Shown: piece after piece, positions 24,188 through 33,398 of the stretch
How the letters are laid out: every line of letters starts with the position of its first letter
How positions within the stretch are numbered: the first letter of the stretch is position 1
Assembly (NCBI GenBank): GCA_963666475.2
Contig: OY762821.2
Span: 868,001 to 932,000, forward strand
Origin: JBFHIZ01 sp963666475
GTDB lineage: Bacteria > Bacillota > Clostridia > Lachnospirales > Lachnospiraceae
DNA: 64,000 bases
Direction of reading: 5' to 3'
The notes under the pieces: model-generated
Seen by the model: only the letters and a program-made list of their open reading frames with translations
Told to the model about the DNA's origin: nothing
Database searches by the model: none
Program-made: the position numbers and the translations under genes

Positions 24188-26311
24188 ATGGTGTTAAAAG
24201 AACAGGCAAAAAAACATGTAGAAGAAAAGATTCTACCTTTTTGGAAGAATTTGAAAGATGAAGATTTTGGTGGTTATTATGGATTGTTGGATTTTGAATT
24301 GCGGTTAGATAAATTTGCAGTAAAGGGCATGATTTTGAACAGTCGTATTCTGTGGTTTTTTTCAAATGCTACAAAAATATTAAAAAAACAAGAGTTGAAG
24401 GAATATGCAAAGCATGCCTATGAGTTTTTGGTATCCTATGGTGTGGATGCGAGTAATGGTGGTGTTTTTTGGTCGCTTAACTACGATGGCGCTCCCTATG
24501 AAGATGTAAAATACACCTATAATCAGGCATTTGCGATATATGCTCTTTGTGCCTATTATGAGATTGAAAAAGATGAAAAGATTTTGGACTTGGCGTTTGA
24601 AATTTTTCATGTGATAGAATCGAAATGTAAGGACGAAGAGGGTTACCTTGAAGCGTTTTATCGAGATTATACAATCATGCCAAATGAACAACTTTCAGAA
24701 AATGGAGTCATTGCAGATCGAACCATGAATACGTTACTACATGTAATGGAAGCTTACACACAGCTCTACAAAATTACAAAGAGTGAGCAGGTCAAGCAGT
24801 GTCTTGTGGAACAGCTTTCTTGCTTTGAACACCATATTTACGATTCGGACGGAAAACGTCAACATGTATTTTTTGATAAAGATTGGAACCCAATCATTGA
24901 TTTACAATCATACGGACATGATATCGAGTCATCTTGGCTTATTGACGAATGTCTTGAGATATTAGATGACGAGGAGTTAAATAATAGGCTTAGTCCAATT
25001 ACTAGGGCATTAGCCGAGAGCGTTTATGAAAGAGCGTATCATGATCATTCTCTATGGAATGAATGCGAGAATGGTGAAAATGACAAGAAACGCATTTGGT
25101 GGGTGCAAGCGGAAACCGTAGTAGGGTTTTTGAATGCCTATCAAAAATGTCCACAGAAGCAGGAATACTATGAGGCTTCAAAAAATACTTTGCAATTTAT
25201 TTTTGAGCGTATGATTGATGAGAGAGAGGGATCGGAATGGTATTCTGAGCTTGATGATGCGCTTCGACCAATAGAGAAATCGATTGTGGATCCATGGAAA
25301 TGTCCATATCATAATGGACGTATGTGCCTCGAGTTAATTGAACGAAATGTGATCTGCCCAGTAAATAAAAAAGCATCGAAAGAGGCTGTTTTGCTTTTAA
25401 ACTATCTACAGAGTGTTCGGGGAAAAGGGTTGATTACAGGACAACATACGCAGACGAATCCTATGGAAGAAAAGAATTTCATTTATGAGCTGACTGGAAA
25501 ATACCCTGCTTTATTAGGATTTGAATTATTAGCTTATTCCCCGAATGTAAATAGAATAACACTAGATGAAGTTGCAAAAAAAGAGGTGGATGAAAATCGA
25601 GGGACAATATTGAGAGCGCTCGAGTGGGGAAAAGAGAAAAAGGGAATAGTAACGTTTTCATGGCATTGGTTTTCTCCGCTATATGGAGAAAATAAGAGTT
25701 TTTATGCAGAACATACCTCGTTTGATCCACGTGAGGTTTTAAAGGAAGGTACGCCGGAACGAAATGCATTTTATGCAGATATGGAGAGCATGGCAAAGGA
25801 ACTGGAAATCTTTCAAGTGGAGAAGATTCCTGTTTTGTGGAGACCGTTTCATGAATCCTACGGAACGTGGTTTTGGTGGGGTAGGTATGGAAATCAAGTG
25901 GCAAGAGACTTGTATATTTTGATGTTCAACTATTTTGTAGAAGAATGCAAACTTCACAACTTGCTTTGGGTATGGAACTCGGATGCTCCAGATTCATATC
26001 CGGGAGATGATTTTGTTGATGTGGTCTCCGTAGATATATATTTGGAAAAACCTAGCCCTACAGACTATTGGGAACAGTTGTATAAACTAAAAACAAATAC
26101 ATCGATGGACAAAATAGCTTCTCTTGCAGAAGTTGGGATGATTCCAGATATTCACTTGATTGAAAAAAATCGTCCTGACTGGGTATATTATATGGTCTGG
26201 TCGAAGGAGTTCGCAATGACGGAACAGTACGCACCTTTTAAGATGTTAAAAGACATGTATCAAAGCGATTATGCAATAACATATGACAAGCTGCCATGGA
26301 TTAATGTATAA
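24188..26311 (+). CDS. Fusion: AGE-family (cellobiose/mannobiose) 2-epimerase + GH26 beta-mannanase
   Basis: A single 707-residue frame joins two enzymes. Residues about 1-388 are an alpha/alpha-barrel AGE epimerase: GHDIESSW with His244, WWVQAETVVGF, and CPYHNGRMCLE with His375. From memory these match the catalytic histidines of Ruminococcus cellobiose 2-epimerase in position and context. Residues about 395-700 are a GH26 barrel with GKGLITGQH, the acid/base motif WRPFHES (Glu556) and the nucleophile motif LAEVG (Glu648). No signal peptide is visible, so the protein should act on imported oligosaccharides in the cytoplasm. A likely role is to cut beta-1,4-manno-oligosaccharides and epimerize the product toward mannosyl-glucose, the substrate of GH130 phosphorylases. 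No transporter or GH130 gene is nearby. Confidence 0.88.
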   Translation: MVLKEQAKKHVEEKILPFWKNLKDEDFGGYYGLLDFELRLDKFAVKGMILNSRILWFFSNATKILKKQELKEYAKHAYEFLVSYGVDASNGGVFWSLNYDGAPYEDVKYTYNQAFAIYALCAYYEIEKDEKILDLAFEIFHVIESKCKDEEGYLEAFYRDYTIMPNEQLSENGVIADRTMNTLLHVMEAYTQLYKITKSEQVKQCLVEQLSCFEHHIYDSDGKRQHVFFDKDWNPIIDLQSYGHDIESSWLIDECLEILDDEELNNRLSPITRALAESVYERAYHDHSLWNECENGENDKKRIWWVQAETVVGFLNAYQKCPQKQEYYEASKNTLQFIFERMIDEREGSEWYSELDDALRPIEKSIVDPWKCPYHNGRMCLELIERNVICPVNKKASKEAVLLLNYLQSVRGKGLITGQHTQTNPMEEKNFIYELTGKYPALLGFELLAYSPNVNRITLDEVAKKEVDENRGTILRALEWGKEKKGIVTFSWHWFSPLYGENKSFYAEHTSFDPREVLKEGTPERNAFYADMESMAKELEIFQVEKIPVLWRPFHESYGTWFWWGRYGNQVARDLYILMFNYFVEECKLHNLLWVWNSDAPDSYPGDDFVDVVSVDIYLEKPSPTDYWEQLYKLKTNTSMDKIASLAEVGMIPDIHLIEKNRPDWVYYMVWSKEFAMTEQYAPFKMLKDMYQSDYAITYDKLPWINV

Positions 26312-26317
26312 GAAAAT

Positions 26318-26331
26318 CGAACAAATGTTCT
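26318..26331 (+). promoter_or_regulatory. LexA (SOS) box upstream of uvrBA
   Basis: CGAACAAATGTTCT matches the Gram-positive LexA/DinR operator (CGAAC-N4-GTTCG type), with only the final G replaced by T. It lies nine bases before the -35 of the uvrB promoter, the expected place for SOS control of excision repair. Confidence 0.85.
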
Positions 26332-26339
26332 GAAAATTA

Positions 26340-26368
26340 TGGACATTGAAACATTCACGTGTTATAAT
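26340..26368 (+). promoter_or_regulatory. Promoter of uvrB-uvrA
   Basis: TGGACA (26340-26345), a 17-base spacer and TATAAT (26363-26368). About 84 bases separate the -10 from the uvrB start, so the transcript has an untranslated leader of some 75 bases. Confidence 0.8.
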
Positions 26369-26451
26369 TCGTCTTATCATATGGTTAAAATATCGATAAA
26401 AGATATTGTTGGTTATTCGTTGCAGATCTTGTTGCAACATGAGGTTTAGAT

Positions 26452-28437
26452 ATGGATCATTTTGAATTGGTATCAGAATATAGTCCCGCGGGAGATCAAT
26501 CGGAAGCGATTCAACAGCTTGTCGATGGATTCCGATCGGGGAGGCAATTTGAAACTCTTCTCGGGGTAACGGGTTCAGGAAAAACATTTAGTATGGCAAA
26601 TGTGATTCAGGCTCTTAATGTACCGACGTTGATTATTGCACACAACAAAACTCTAGCAGGACAGCTATATTCAGAGTTTAAAGAGTTTTTTCCAAACAAT
26701 GCGGTTGAGTATTTTGTTTCTTATTATGATTATTATCAACCGGAAGCATACATCCCCTCTTCGGACACATATATTGCAAAAGATTCCGCGATTAATGAAG
26801 AGATTGATAAGCTGAGACTTTCTGCAACTTCCTCTCTTGCAGAGCGAAGAGATGTGATCGTAATTGCTTCGGTTTCCTGTATTTATGGCTTGGGAAGTCC
26901 GGATGACTACAAGGGCATGGTGGTTTCTCTGCGGCCTGGTATGATCAAGGATCGAGATGATGTGATTCGGGAATTGATAGCGATTCATTATGAGAGAAGT
27001 GATGTTGAGTTCGACAGAGGTAGTTTCAGAGTTCGCGGAGATGTCCTTGAAATTAACAAAGCTGAGGGTGGCGACTATGTCATTCGTGTGGAGTTTTTTG
27101 GGGATGAAATTGAGCGAATTACGGAAGTCGAGCGTTTGACAGGAAAAATACATACAGTATTAAAACACCAAACTTTTTTTCCAGCATCGCATTATGTGGT
27201 TTCAATGGATAAAATCGAAATCGCCTGCCAACTTCTAAAAGAAGAGCTGAAGGAAAGAGTTCGGTATTTTAAAGAAAATGACAAATTGCTGGAAGCTCAG
27301 AGAATTGCAGAACGCACCAATTTCGATATTGAAATACTTAGAGAAACGGGTTTTTGTTCTGGAATCGAAAATTACTCGAGAGTTCTTAGTGGAAAACCAC
27401 CAGGAGCAACTCCTGCAACACTCATGGACTTCTTCCCAGAAGATTTTTTGATTATCGTGGACGAGTCACATAAGACTATTCCACAGGTCCGTGGAATGTA
27501 TGCAGGAGACCGTTCAAGAAAGACGACTTTAGTTGATTATGGATTTCGACTTCCTTCAGCGATGGATAATCGTCCGTTGAACTTTGGAGAATTTGAGGGA
27601 AACATCAATCAAATGCTTTTTGTTTCTGCGACTCCAGCAGATTATGAAGAAGAGCATGAACAGTTAAGAGCGGAACAAATTATTCGCCCGACCGGTCTTT
27701 TAGACCCTCAAATAGAGGTTCGTCCAGTAGAAGGGCAAGTGGATGATTTGATTCATGAGATTCGTATTGAAGTAGAAAAGAAAAATAAAATATTGGTCAC
27801 AACTTTAACGAAAAAAATGGCGGAGGATCTTACCGATTATCTAAAAGAGGTAGGAATACGGGTTCGTTACTTACACTCTGATGTAAAAACACTGGAGCGT
27901 TCTGAAATTATAAGAGATATGCGATTGGATGTTTTTGATGTTCTGGTCGGAATCAATCTTCTTCGAGAAGGGTTGGATATTCCAGAGATTTCGCTGGTGG
28001 CGATATTAGATGCGGACAAAGAAGGATTTCTTCGTTCGGCGACGTCCCTGATTCAGACGATCGGACGAGCAGCCAGAAACGCCGATGGTCATGTAATCAT
28101 GTATGGTGACAAGGTGACGGATTCTATGCAGCAGGCCATTGAAGAAACAAATCGAAGAAGGGCAATTCAGGAAAAATACAACGAAGAGCATGGAATCACA
28201 CCGCAGACCATTCGAAAAGCGGTTCGAGACTTGATTCGTATTTCGGAAAAAGTAGCAAAAGATGAGATGAAGTTTGAGAAAGATCCAGAATCTATGAGTC
28301 TGGATGAATTAAAAGAGTTGAGCAATAAAACAGAGAAGAGCATGCGAAAAGCTGCTGCAGAATTAAATTTTGAGGATGCGGCTGCGTTGAGAGATCGAAT
28401 GATCGAAATTAAAAAGCAGATTGATGCATTGTCATAA
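26452..28437 (+). CDS. uvrB: Excinuclease ABC subunit B
   Basis: Damage-verifying helicase subunit of nucleotide excision repair. The 661-residue protein has Walker A GVTGSGKTF (about residue 40), the beta-hairpin YYDYYQPEAYIP that clamps DNA, the DESH box in FLIIVDESH, the motif VI region QTIGRAARN, and the C-terminal UVR motif (AELNFEDAAALRDRM) that binds UvrC. It begins the SOS-linked uvrB-uvrA operon. Confidence 0.98.
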   Translation: MDHFELVSEYSPAGDQSEAIQQLVDGFRSGRQFETLLGVTGSGKTFSMANVIQALNVPTLIIAHNKTLAGQLYSEFKEFFPNNAVEYFVSYYDYYQPEAYIPSSDTYIAKDSAINEEIDKLRLSATSSLAERRDVIVIASVSCIYGLGSPDDYKGMVVSLRPGMIKDRDDVIRELIAIHYERSDVEFDRGSFRVRGDVLEINKAEGGDYVIRVEFFGDEIERITEVERLTGKIHTVLKHQTFFPASHYVVSMDKIEIACQLLKEELKERVRYFKENDKLLEAQRIAERTNFDIEILRETGFCSGIENYSRVLSGKPPGATPATLMDFFPEDFLIIVDESHKTIPQVRGMYAGDRSRKTTLVDYGFRLPSAMDNRPLNFGEFEGNINQMLFVSATPADYEEEHEQLRAEQIIRPTGLLDPQIEVRPVEGQVDDLIHEIRIEVEKKNKILVTTLTKKMAEDLTDYLKEVGIRVRYLHSDVKTLERSEIIRDMRLDVFDVLVGINLLREGLDIPEISLVAILDADKEGFLRSATSLIQTIGRAARNADGHVIMYGDKVTDSMQQAIEETNRRRAIQEKYNEEHGITPQTIRKAVRDLIRISEKVAKDEMKFEKDPESMSLDELKELSNKTEKSMRKAAAELNFEDAAALRDRMIEIKKQIDALS

Positions 28438-28456
28438 GGAAAAGGTAATATTTAAG

Positions 28457-31297
28457 ATGAGTGAAACAAATAGATTTGATGGAAAATCCATTCGTGTAAA
28501 AGGTGCAAGTGAACACAACTTAAAAAATATCGATGTCGAAATTCCAAGAGACAAGTTCGTGGTTTTGACTGGTCTATCGGGATCGGGTAAGTCCTCTTTG
28601 GCATTTGATACGATTTATGCAGAGGGGCAAAGGAGATATATGGAATCTCTGTCTTCTTACGCTAGACAGTTTTTGGGGCAGATGGAAAAGCCAAAGGTAG
28701 AAAAAATTGAAGGGTTGTCTCCGGCAATTTCAATTGATCAAAAAAGTACGAATCGAAATCCAAGATCTACGGTAGGGACAGTTACGGAGATTTATGACTA
28801 TTTTCGTTTGCTATTTGCCAGAGTGGGAACTCCACACTGTCCAGAATGTGGAAAAGAAATTAAGAAACAGAGTGTGGACCAAATGGTTGATCAAATCATG
28901 GAACTCCCAGAAGGTACAAAGATACAACTTCTAGCACCTGTTGTAAGAGGCCGAAAAGGGACACATGAAAAGGTATTCGAACGTGCAGCAAAAAGCGGAT
29001 ATGTTCGTATGCGTGTTGACGGAAATATTTATGAGATTGACGAAGAACTTAAGTTGGATAAAAATAAAAAACATACGGTAGAGATTGTAGTAGATCGTTT
29101 GATTGTAAAAGAGGGTATCGAACGACGCATGACAGATTCCATTGAAAATGTGATGCATTTGACAAAAGGGACTTTATTGGTGGATGTAATTGATGGAGAG
29201 GAGATGCATTTTTCGGAATCGTTCTCTTGCGCAGACTGTGGAATCAGTATTGATGAGATTGAACCACGAAGTTTTTCTTTTAATAATCCATTTGGTGCTT
29301 GCCCGGATTGTGCTGGATTAGGATATACGATGCAGTTTGACCCAAGATTAATTATTCCGGATACTTCTTTGAGTCTTATGGATGGAGCGATTGCCGCTAT
29401 GGGTTGGCAGTCAGCAAACGATAAAAAGAGTTTTACCTATGCTTTGTTACAAGCGCTCTCTAAGGCATTTAAGTTTGACTTGAACATACCATATGAAGAC
29501 CTTCCAAAGAAAATCCAGGACCTTTTAATGTACGGTAAAGGTACAAAATCCGTTGTAGTGCATTACAAGGGAATGCGTGGTGAAGGAGACTATGATGTAG
29601 TGTTTGAAGGCATTATTCAAAACCTTCAGAAACGTTATCGTGAGACTTCTTCGGATTATTCGAAGCAGGCTTATGAGTCGCTGATGCGCATTACGCCTTG
29701 TGAGACTTGTCATGGACAACGTTTGAAAGCAACGTCACTGGCGGTTACGATTGGTGATAAGAATATCTTTGAATTGATGGAGTTACCACTTAGAAAATTA
29801 CGTGTATTTATTGAGAAATTGCAATTGTCGCATGTGAAAATGGAAATTGCCTCACAAATCATGAAAGAAATCGACGCACGTCTCGGATTTTTGATTGACG
29901 TTGGTTTGGATTATTTGAGTCTTTCCAGAGCAACGGCTACTCTGTCTGGTGGGGAGGCGCAAAGAATTCGTCTGGCTACACAGATTGGTTCTGGACTAAT
30001 GGGAGTGTGCTACATTTTAGATGAACCAAGTATTGGCCTTCATCAGAGTGATAATGATAAGCTCATCCAGACCTTAAAGCGCCTGCAAAATTTAGGGAAT
30101 ACACTGCTCGTCGTTGAACATGATGAAGATACCATGTTAGAAGCGGACTGGATCGTAGACATTGGTCCTGGTGCCGGTGAAAATGGAGGGCGAGTGATAG
30201 CGGAAGGCCCTGCAGAAGAGATTATGAAAGTGCCAGAATCAATTACTGGACAGTACCTGAGTGGAGCATTGCGAATTCCTGTGCCGAGCCAAAGAAAGAA
30301 ACCAAAGGGCTGGTTGCATGTGGTAGGAGCCGCTGAAAACAACCTTAAAAATGTAAATGTGGATATTCCGCTTGGTGTTCTGACTTGTGTTACTGGGGTT
30401 TCTGGATCGGGTAAAAGTTCGCTTGTAAATGAGATCATATATAAGCATTTGGCATCGAAATTGAACCGCGCAAAGATTTTCCCAGGTAAGTTTAAAGAAA
30501 TATCTGGAGTCGAGCAACTGGATAAAATCATTGATATTGATCAGTCGCCAATTGGTAGAACACCTCGTTCAAATCCGGCAACCTATACAGGGGTGTTTGA
30601 TCAAATCAGAGATTTGTTTGCGGCTACTGCGGATGCGAAAGCAAGAGGGTATAAAAAGGGCCGCTTTAGTTTTAATGTAAAAGGTGGACGATGTGAAACC
30701 TGTTCTGGAGACGGAATCATTAAAATTGAGATGCATTTTTTACCTGATGTGTATGTACCTTGTGAAGCTTGTGGTGGAAAACGATACAATCGTGAGACTC
30801 TTGAAGTGAAGTATAAAGGAAAAAGTATTTCGGATGTTTTGGAAATGACTGTTGAAGAAGCATTGACGTTCTTTGAAAATGTTCCAACCATACAAAGAAA
30901 AATACAAACGTTACATGATGTGGGACTATCTTATATACGTTTAGGCCAACCTTCAACAACTCTTTCTGGAGGCGAAGCACAGCGAATAAAGCTGGCAACA
31001 GAATTGTCAAAAAAAAGCACCGGAAAAACGATTTACATTTTAGATGAACCTACGACAGGTCTCCATTTTGCAGATGTACATAAACTTACCGACATTTTGG
31101 AGAGATTGACAGAGGGTGGAAACACGGTCTTGGTCATTGAACATAATTTGGATGTAGTGAAGTGCGCAGATTACATTGTGGATATCGGACCAAAAGGTGG
31201 CGATGAAGGTGGACAAATCGTCGCAAAAGGAACACCGGAGGAAATTGTAAAGTGTGAGGCGTCAAAAACGGGATTGTATTTAAAAAAAATGCTATAA
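28457..31297 (+). CDS. uvrA: Excinuclease ABC subunit A
   Basis: Damage-sensing ABC ATPase of nucleotide excision repair. It is 946 residues from the chosen start. Motifs include two Walker A loops (GLSGSGKSSLA and GVSGSGKSSLV), two LSGGEAQRI signatures, two zinc modules (CPECGKEI... and CETCSGDG...CEACGGKR), and two Walker B regions (YILDEPSIGLH and YILDEPTTGLH). The start is set at ATG 28457 because AAGGAAAAGG precedes it and the protein then begins with the usual short tail before IRVKGASEHNLKN. An upstream TTG at 28421 inside uvrB is unlikely. A terminator follows. Confidence 0.98.
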   Translation: MSETNRFDGKSIRVKGASEHNLKNIDVEIPRDKFVVLTGLSGSGKSSLAFDTIYAEGQRRYMESLSSYARQFLGQMEKPKVEKIEGLSPAISIDQKSTNRNPRSTVGTVTEIYDYFRLLFARVGTPHCPECGKEIKKQSVDQMVDQIMELPEGTKIQLLAPVVRGRKGTHEKVFERAAKSGYVRMRVDGNIYEIDEELKLDKNKKHTVEIVVDRLIVKEGIERRMTDSIENVMHLTKGTLLVDVIDGEEMHFSESFSCADCGISIDEIEPRSFSFNNPFGACPDCAGLGYTMQFDPRLIIPDTSLSLMDGAIAAMGWQSANDKKSFTYALLQALSKAFKFDLNIPYEDLPKKIQDLLMYGKGTKSVVVHYKGMRGEGDYDVVFEGIIQNLQKRYRETSSDYSKQAYESLMRITPCETCHGQRLKATSLAVTIGDKNIFELMELPLRKLRVFIEKLQLSHVKMEIASQIMKEIDARLGFLIDVGLDYLSLSRATATLSGGEAQRIRLATQIGSGLMGVCYILDEPSIGLHQSDNDKLIQTLKRLQNLGNTLLVVEHDEDTMLEADWIVDIGPGAGENGGRVIAEGPAEEIMKVPESITGQYLSGALRIPVPSQRKKPKGWLHVVGAAENNLKNVNVDIPLGVLTCVTGVSGSGKSSLVNEIIYKHLASKLNRAKIFPGKFKEISGVEQLDKIIDIDQSPIGRTPRSNPATYTGVFDQIRDLFAATADAKARGYKKGRFSFNVKGGRCETCSGDGIIKIEMHFLPDVYVPCEACGGKRYNRETLEVKYKGKSISDVLEMTVEEALTFFENVPTIQRKIQTLHDVGLSYIRLGQPSTTLSGGEAQRIKLATELSKKSTGKTIYILDEPTTGLHFADVHKLTDILERLTEGGNTVLVIEHNLDVVKCADYIVDIGPKGGDEGGQIVAKGTPEEIVKCEASKTGLYLKKML

Positions 31298-31356
31298 AAT
31301 TATGATTTGTTCTCATGTTTTTTTGAGAACGGTCGATAAATATGTTAAGCATGGAA

Positions 31357-31407
31357 GCACGTAAACTGGCGGATGGAACCGCTGCTGGTTTGCGTGCATT
31401 TTTTTTT
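31357..31407 (+). terminator. Intrinsic terminator after uvrA
   Basis: GCACGTAAAC with GGCGG (31357-31372) pairs with CCGC, then GGTTTGCGTGC (31379-31397), with a CTG bulge and one G-U pair, followed by nine T. Directly after it, the 12-bp inverted repeat at 31400-31411 and 31416-31427 (T-run and GAAA, loop AGCC) could add a second hairpin. Confidence 0.82.
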
Positions 31408-31438
31408 GAAAAGCCTTTCAAAAAAAACAATTCTGCGT

Positions 31439-31444
31439 TATAAT
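31439..31444 (+). promoter_or_regulatory. Candidate -10 for mbl-flhO-flhP
   Basis: A perfect TATAAT follows the uvrA terminator, 79 bases before the mbl start. No good -35 is seen at the usual distance (TTTCAA at 31416 is a poor match), so confidence is limited. Confidence 0.4.
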
Positions 31445-31522
31445 TGTTTAGTATGTAATTAGAAAACAATCATTCGAAATTATGATATATAAAACAACTA
31501 TTCCGTGGAAAGGGGATAAAGT

Positions 31523-32512
31523 ATGCGTTATACAGATATTGGAATTGACTTAGGTACAGCAAGCATTCTCGTCTATATCAGAGGAAAAGGAGTTGTCTTA
31601 AAGGAACCATCCGTGGTTGCATTTGACAATGATACAAATAAAGTAAAAGCAATTGGTGAGGAGGCTCGTCTGATGATCGGACGTACGCCGGGAAATATAA
31701 TTGCTGTTCGTCCACTAAGACAAGGTGTAATCTCTGATTATACCGTTACCGAAAAAATGATGAAGTATTTCATTCAGAAGGCAGTTGGTAAACGTATGCT
31801 TCGTAAACCTCGAATTGCAGTTTGCGTTCCAAGTGGTGTTACAGAAGTTGAAAAGAAGGCTGTTGAAGATGCAACAGAACAGGCAGGAGCAAGAGAAGTA
31901 TTTATTATCGAAGAGCCTATTGCAGCAGCTATTGGAGCAGGAATTGATATTACAAGACCTTGTGGAAATATGATAGTAGATATTGGTGGCGGAACATCAG
32001 ACATCGCGGTGATTTCTTTAGGAAGTACCGTAGTATCTACTTCAATCAAAATTGCAGGGGATGATTTTGATGAAGCCATTAAACGTTATATGAGAAAACA
32101 ACACAATCTTTTGATTGGTGAAAGAACAGCAGAAGATCTGAAAATTAAAATTGGATCTGCATTTCGAAGAGCAGAAGTGGATTATTTGGATGTGCGTGGT
32201 AGAAATCTTGTTACTGGTCTTCCAAAGAGCATTCGTGTATCCTCTGAGGAAATGGAAGAAGCATTAAGAGAGTCCACCAATCAAATTATTGATGCGATTC
32301 ACTCCGTTTTAGAAAAAACACCACCTGAACTTGCGGCAGATATTGCAGATCGTGGAATTGTTTTGACTGGTGGAGGTAGTCTTCTTCGTGGTTTGGAAGA
32401 ACTCATTGAGGAAAAGACGGGAATTAATACAATTACAGCAGAAGATCCAATGACTTGTGTTGCTATAGGAACTGGAAAATATGTAGAATTTCTAGATGGG
32501 TATCGTGACTAG
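31523..32512 (+). CDS. mbl: MreB/Mbl family rod-shape actin homolog
   Basis: Cytoskeletal ATPase that guides lateral cell-wall synthesis. The 329-residue protein has the actin-like motifs DIGIDLGTASILVY (phosphate 1), VDIGGGTSDIAVISLG (phosphate 2) and GIVLTGGGSLLRGL (adenosine). The gene order with flhO-flhP-type flagellar rod genes is the same as mbl-flhO-flhP in Bacillus subtilis, which favours Mbl over MreB; no mreC or mreD is next to it. AAAGGGGATAAAGT precedes the ATG. Confidence 0.92.
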   Translation: MRYTDIGIDLGTASILVYIRGKGVVLKEPSVVAFDNDTNKVKAIGEEARLMIGRTPGNIIAVRPLRQGVISDYTVTEKMMKYFIQKAVGKRMLRKPRIAVCVPSGVTEVEKKAVEDATEQAGAREVFIIEEPIAAAIGAGIDITRPCGNMIVDIGGGTSDIAVISLGSTVVSTSIKIAGDDFDEAIKRYMRKQHNLLIGERTAEDLKIKIGSAFRRAEVDYLDVRGRNLVTGLPKSIRVSSEEMEEALRESTNQIIDAIHSVLEKTPPELAADIADRGIVLTGGGSLLRGLEELIEEKTGINTITAEDPMTCVAIGTGKYVEFLDGYRD

Positions 32513-32513
32513 A

Positions 32514-32541
32514 GATAATATCTCGGATAAGATATTCTATC
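32514..32541 (+). other. Hairpin between mbl and flhO
   Basis: GATA-ATATCT (32514-32523) pairs with AGATAT and TATC (32530-32541), leaving loop CGGATA and a two-base bulge. It starts right after the mbl stop and ends three bases before the ribosome binding site AAGGAGG of flhO. There is no T-run, so it is more likely a processing or stability element than a terminator. Confidence 0.45.
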
Positions 32542-32556
32542 ACGAAGGAGGAAAAC

Positions 32557-33333
32557 ATGCTAAAAGGACTGTATTCTGCCTACTCAGGCATGATGAACGA
32601 ACAGAAAAGACTGGATGTATTGACCAACAATCTGGCTAATGCTACCACGACAGGATATAAGTCGGAAGGCACGACTAGTCAGGCTTTTAGCGATGTTCTT
32701 GCATATAAGATCAAAGATGCGTCGGTTGGATATCGAACGGCGACCAGACTGGGTGTAAATACCCCGGGAGTAAAGATTGGAGAAACATATATTGATTTCT
32801 CACAGGGTTCTTTTAAAGCAACGGAAAATACGTATGATCTAGCTTTATCAGGAGAAGGTTTTTTCAATATTTCATTTACCAGCAAAGATGGCGAGACAAG
32901 TACTATGTATTCGAGAGATGGTTCATTTACCTTGAATAGCGAGGGTTATCTGGTAACGAAAGATGGCGACTTTGTGCTTGGCGAAAACGGAAGGATTCAG
33001 CTTGATCCTCTTTCGGAAACATCCATTAGTAATGCGGGTGTGATTGAGCAAAATGGTCAGGTAATCGATACGATTTTGGTAACGGATTTTGCGGACTATG
33101 ATTATTTGGAACATTATGGAGAAAATTATTTTAGTCCAGTAGAAGGTGCAGAATTTACAACTTCATCTGCACAGATTTTCTCGGGATATTTAGAAACTTC
33201 TAATGTTTCGGTCGTAAAAGAAATGGTTGATATGATTAGTGTAACAAGAGCATATGAAGCAAATCAAAAACTGATTCAGACGATGGACGATACATTGGAT
33301 AAAGCAGTGAATCAAATAGGTAGAATTGGATAG
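32557..33333 (+). CDS. flhO: Flagellar hook-basal body protein, FlhO (FlgF/FlgG-like)
   Basis: Rod protein of the flagellar basal body, exported by the flagellar type III system without a cleaved signal. The 258-residue protein has the N-terminal flagella_bb_rod helix (GMMNEQKRLDVLTNNLANATTTGYKS, here read as GMMNEQKRLDVLTNN plus LANATTTGYK). It also has the FlgE/F/G central motif (LALSGEGFFNI) and the C-terminal helix ending in EMVDMISVTRAYEANQK. GGAGG lies 8 bases before the ATG. It pairs with the paralog downstream, as flhO-flhP do in Bacillus. Confidence 0.9.
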   Translation: MLKGLYSAYSGMMNEQKRLDVLTNNLANATTTGYKSEGTTSQAFSDVLAYKIKDASVGYRTATRLGVNTPGVKIGETYIDFSQGSFKATENTYDLALSGEGFFNISFTSKDGETSTMYSRDGSFTLNSEGYLVTKDGDFVLGENGRIQLDPLSETSISNAGVIEQNGQVIDTILVTDFADYDYLEHYGENYFSPVEGAEFTTSSAQIFSGYLETSNVSVVKEMVDMISVTRAYEANQKLIQTMDDTLDKAVNQIGRIG

Positions 33334-33334
33334 T

Positions 33335-33383
33335 GTGAAAGTGATACTTTCGCAAACCTTGATTTGTATGCGTGTTAGCACGC
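33335..33383 (+). other. Two hairpins between flhO and flhP
   Basis: GTGAAAGT (33335-33342) pairs with ACTTTCGC (33346-33353). GCGTG (33370-33374) pairs with CACGC (33379-33383) around loop TTAG. Both lie in the 65-base flhO-flhP spacer, before AGGAG at 33388. Neither has a T-run. Confidence 0.45.
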
Positions 33384-33398
33384 AGATAGGAGCCAGGT

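Noticed and set aside
31309..31330. GTTCTCA...TGAGAAC inverted repeat after uvrA as the terminator
   Set aside because: Its T-run lies in the loop and not after the stem. The stronger GC-rich hairpin at 31357-31407 with nine T is the better terminator.
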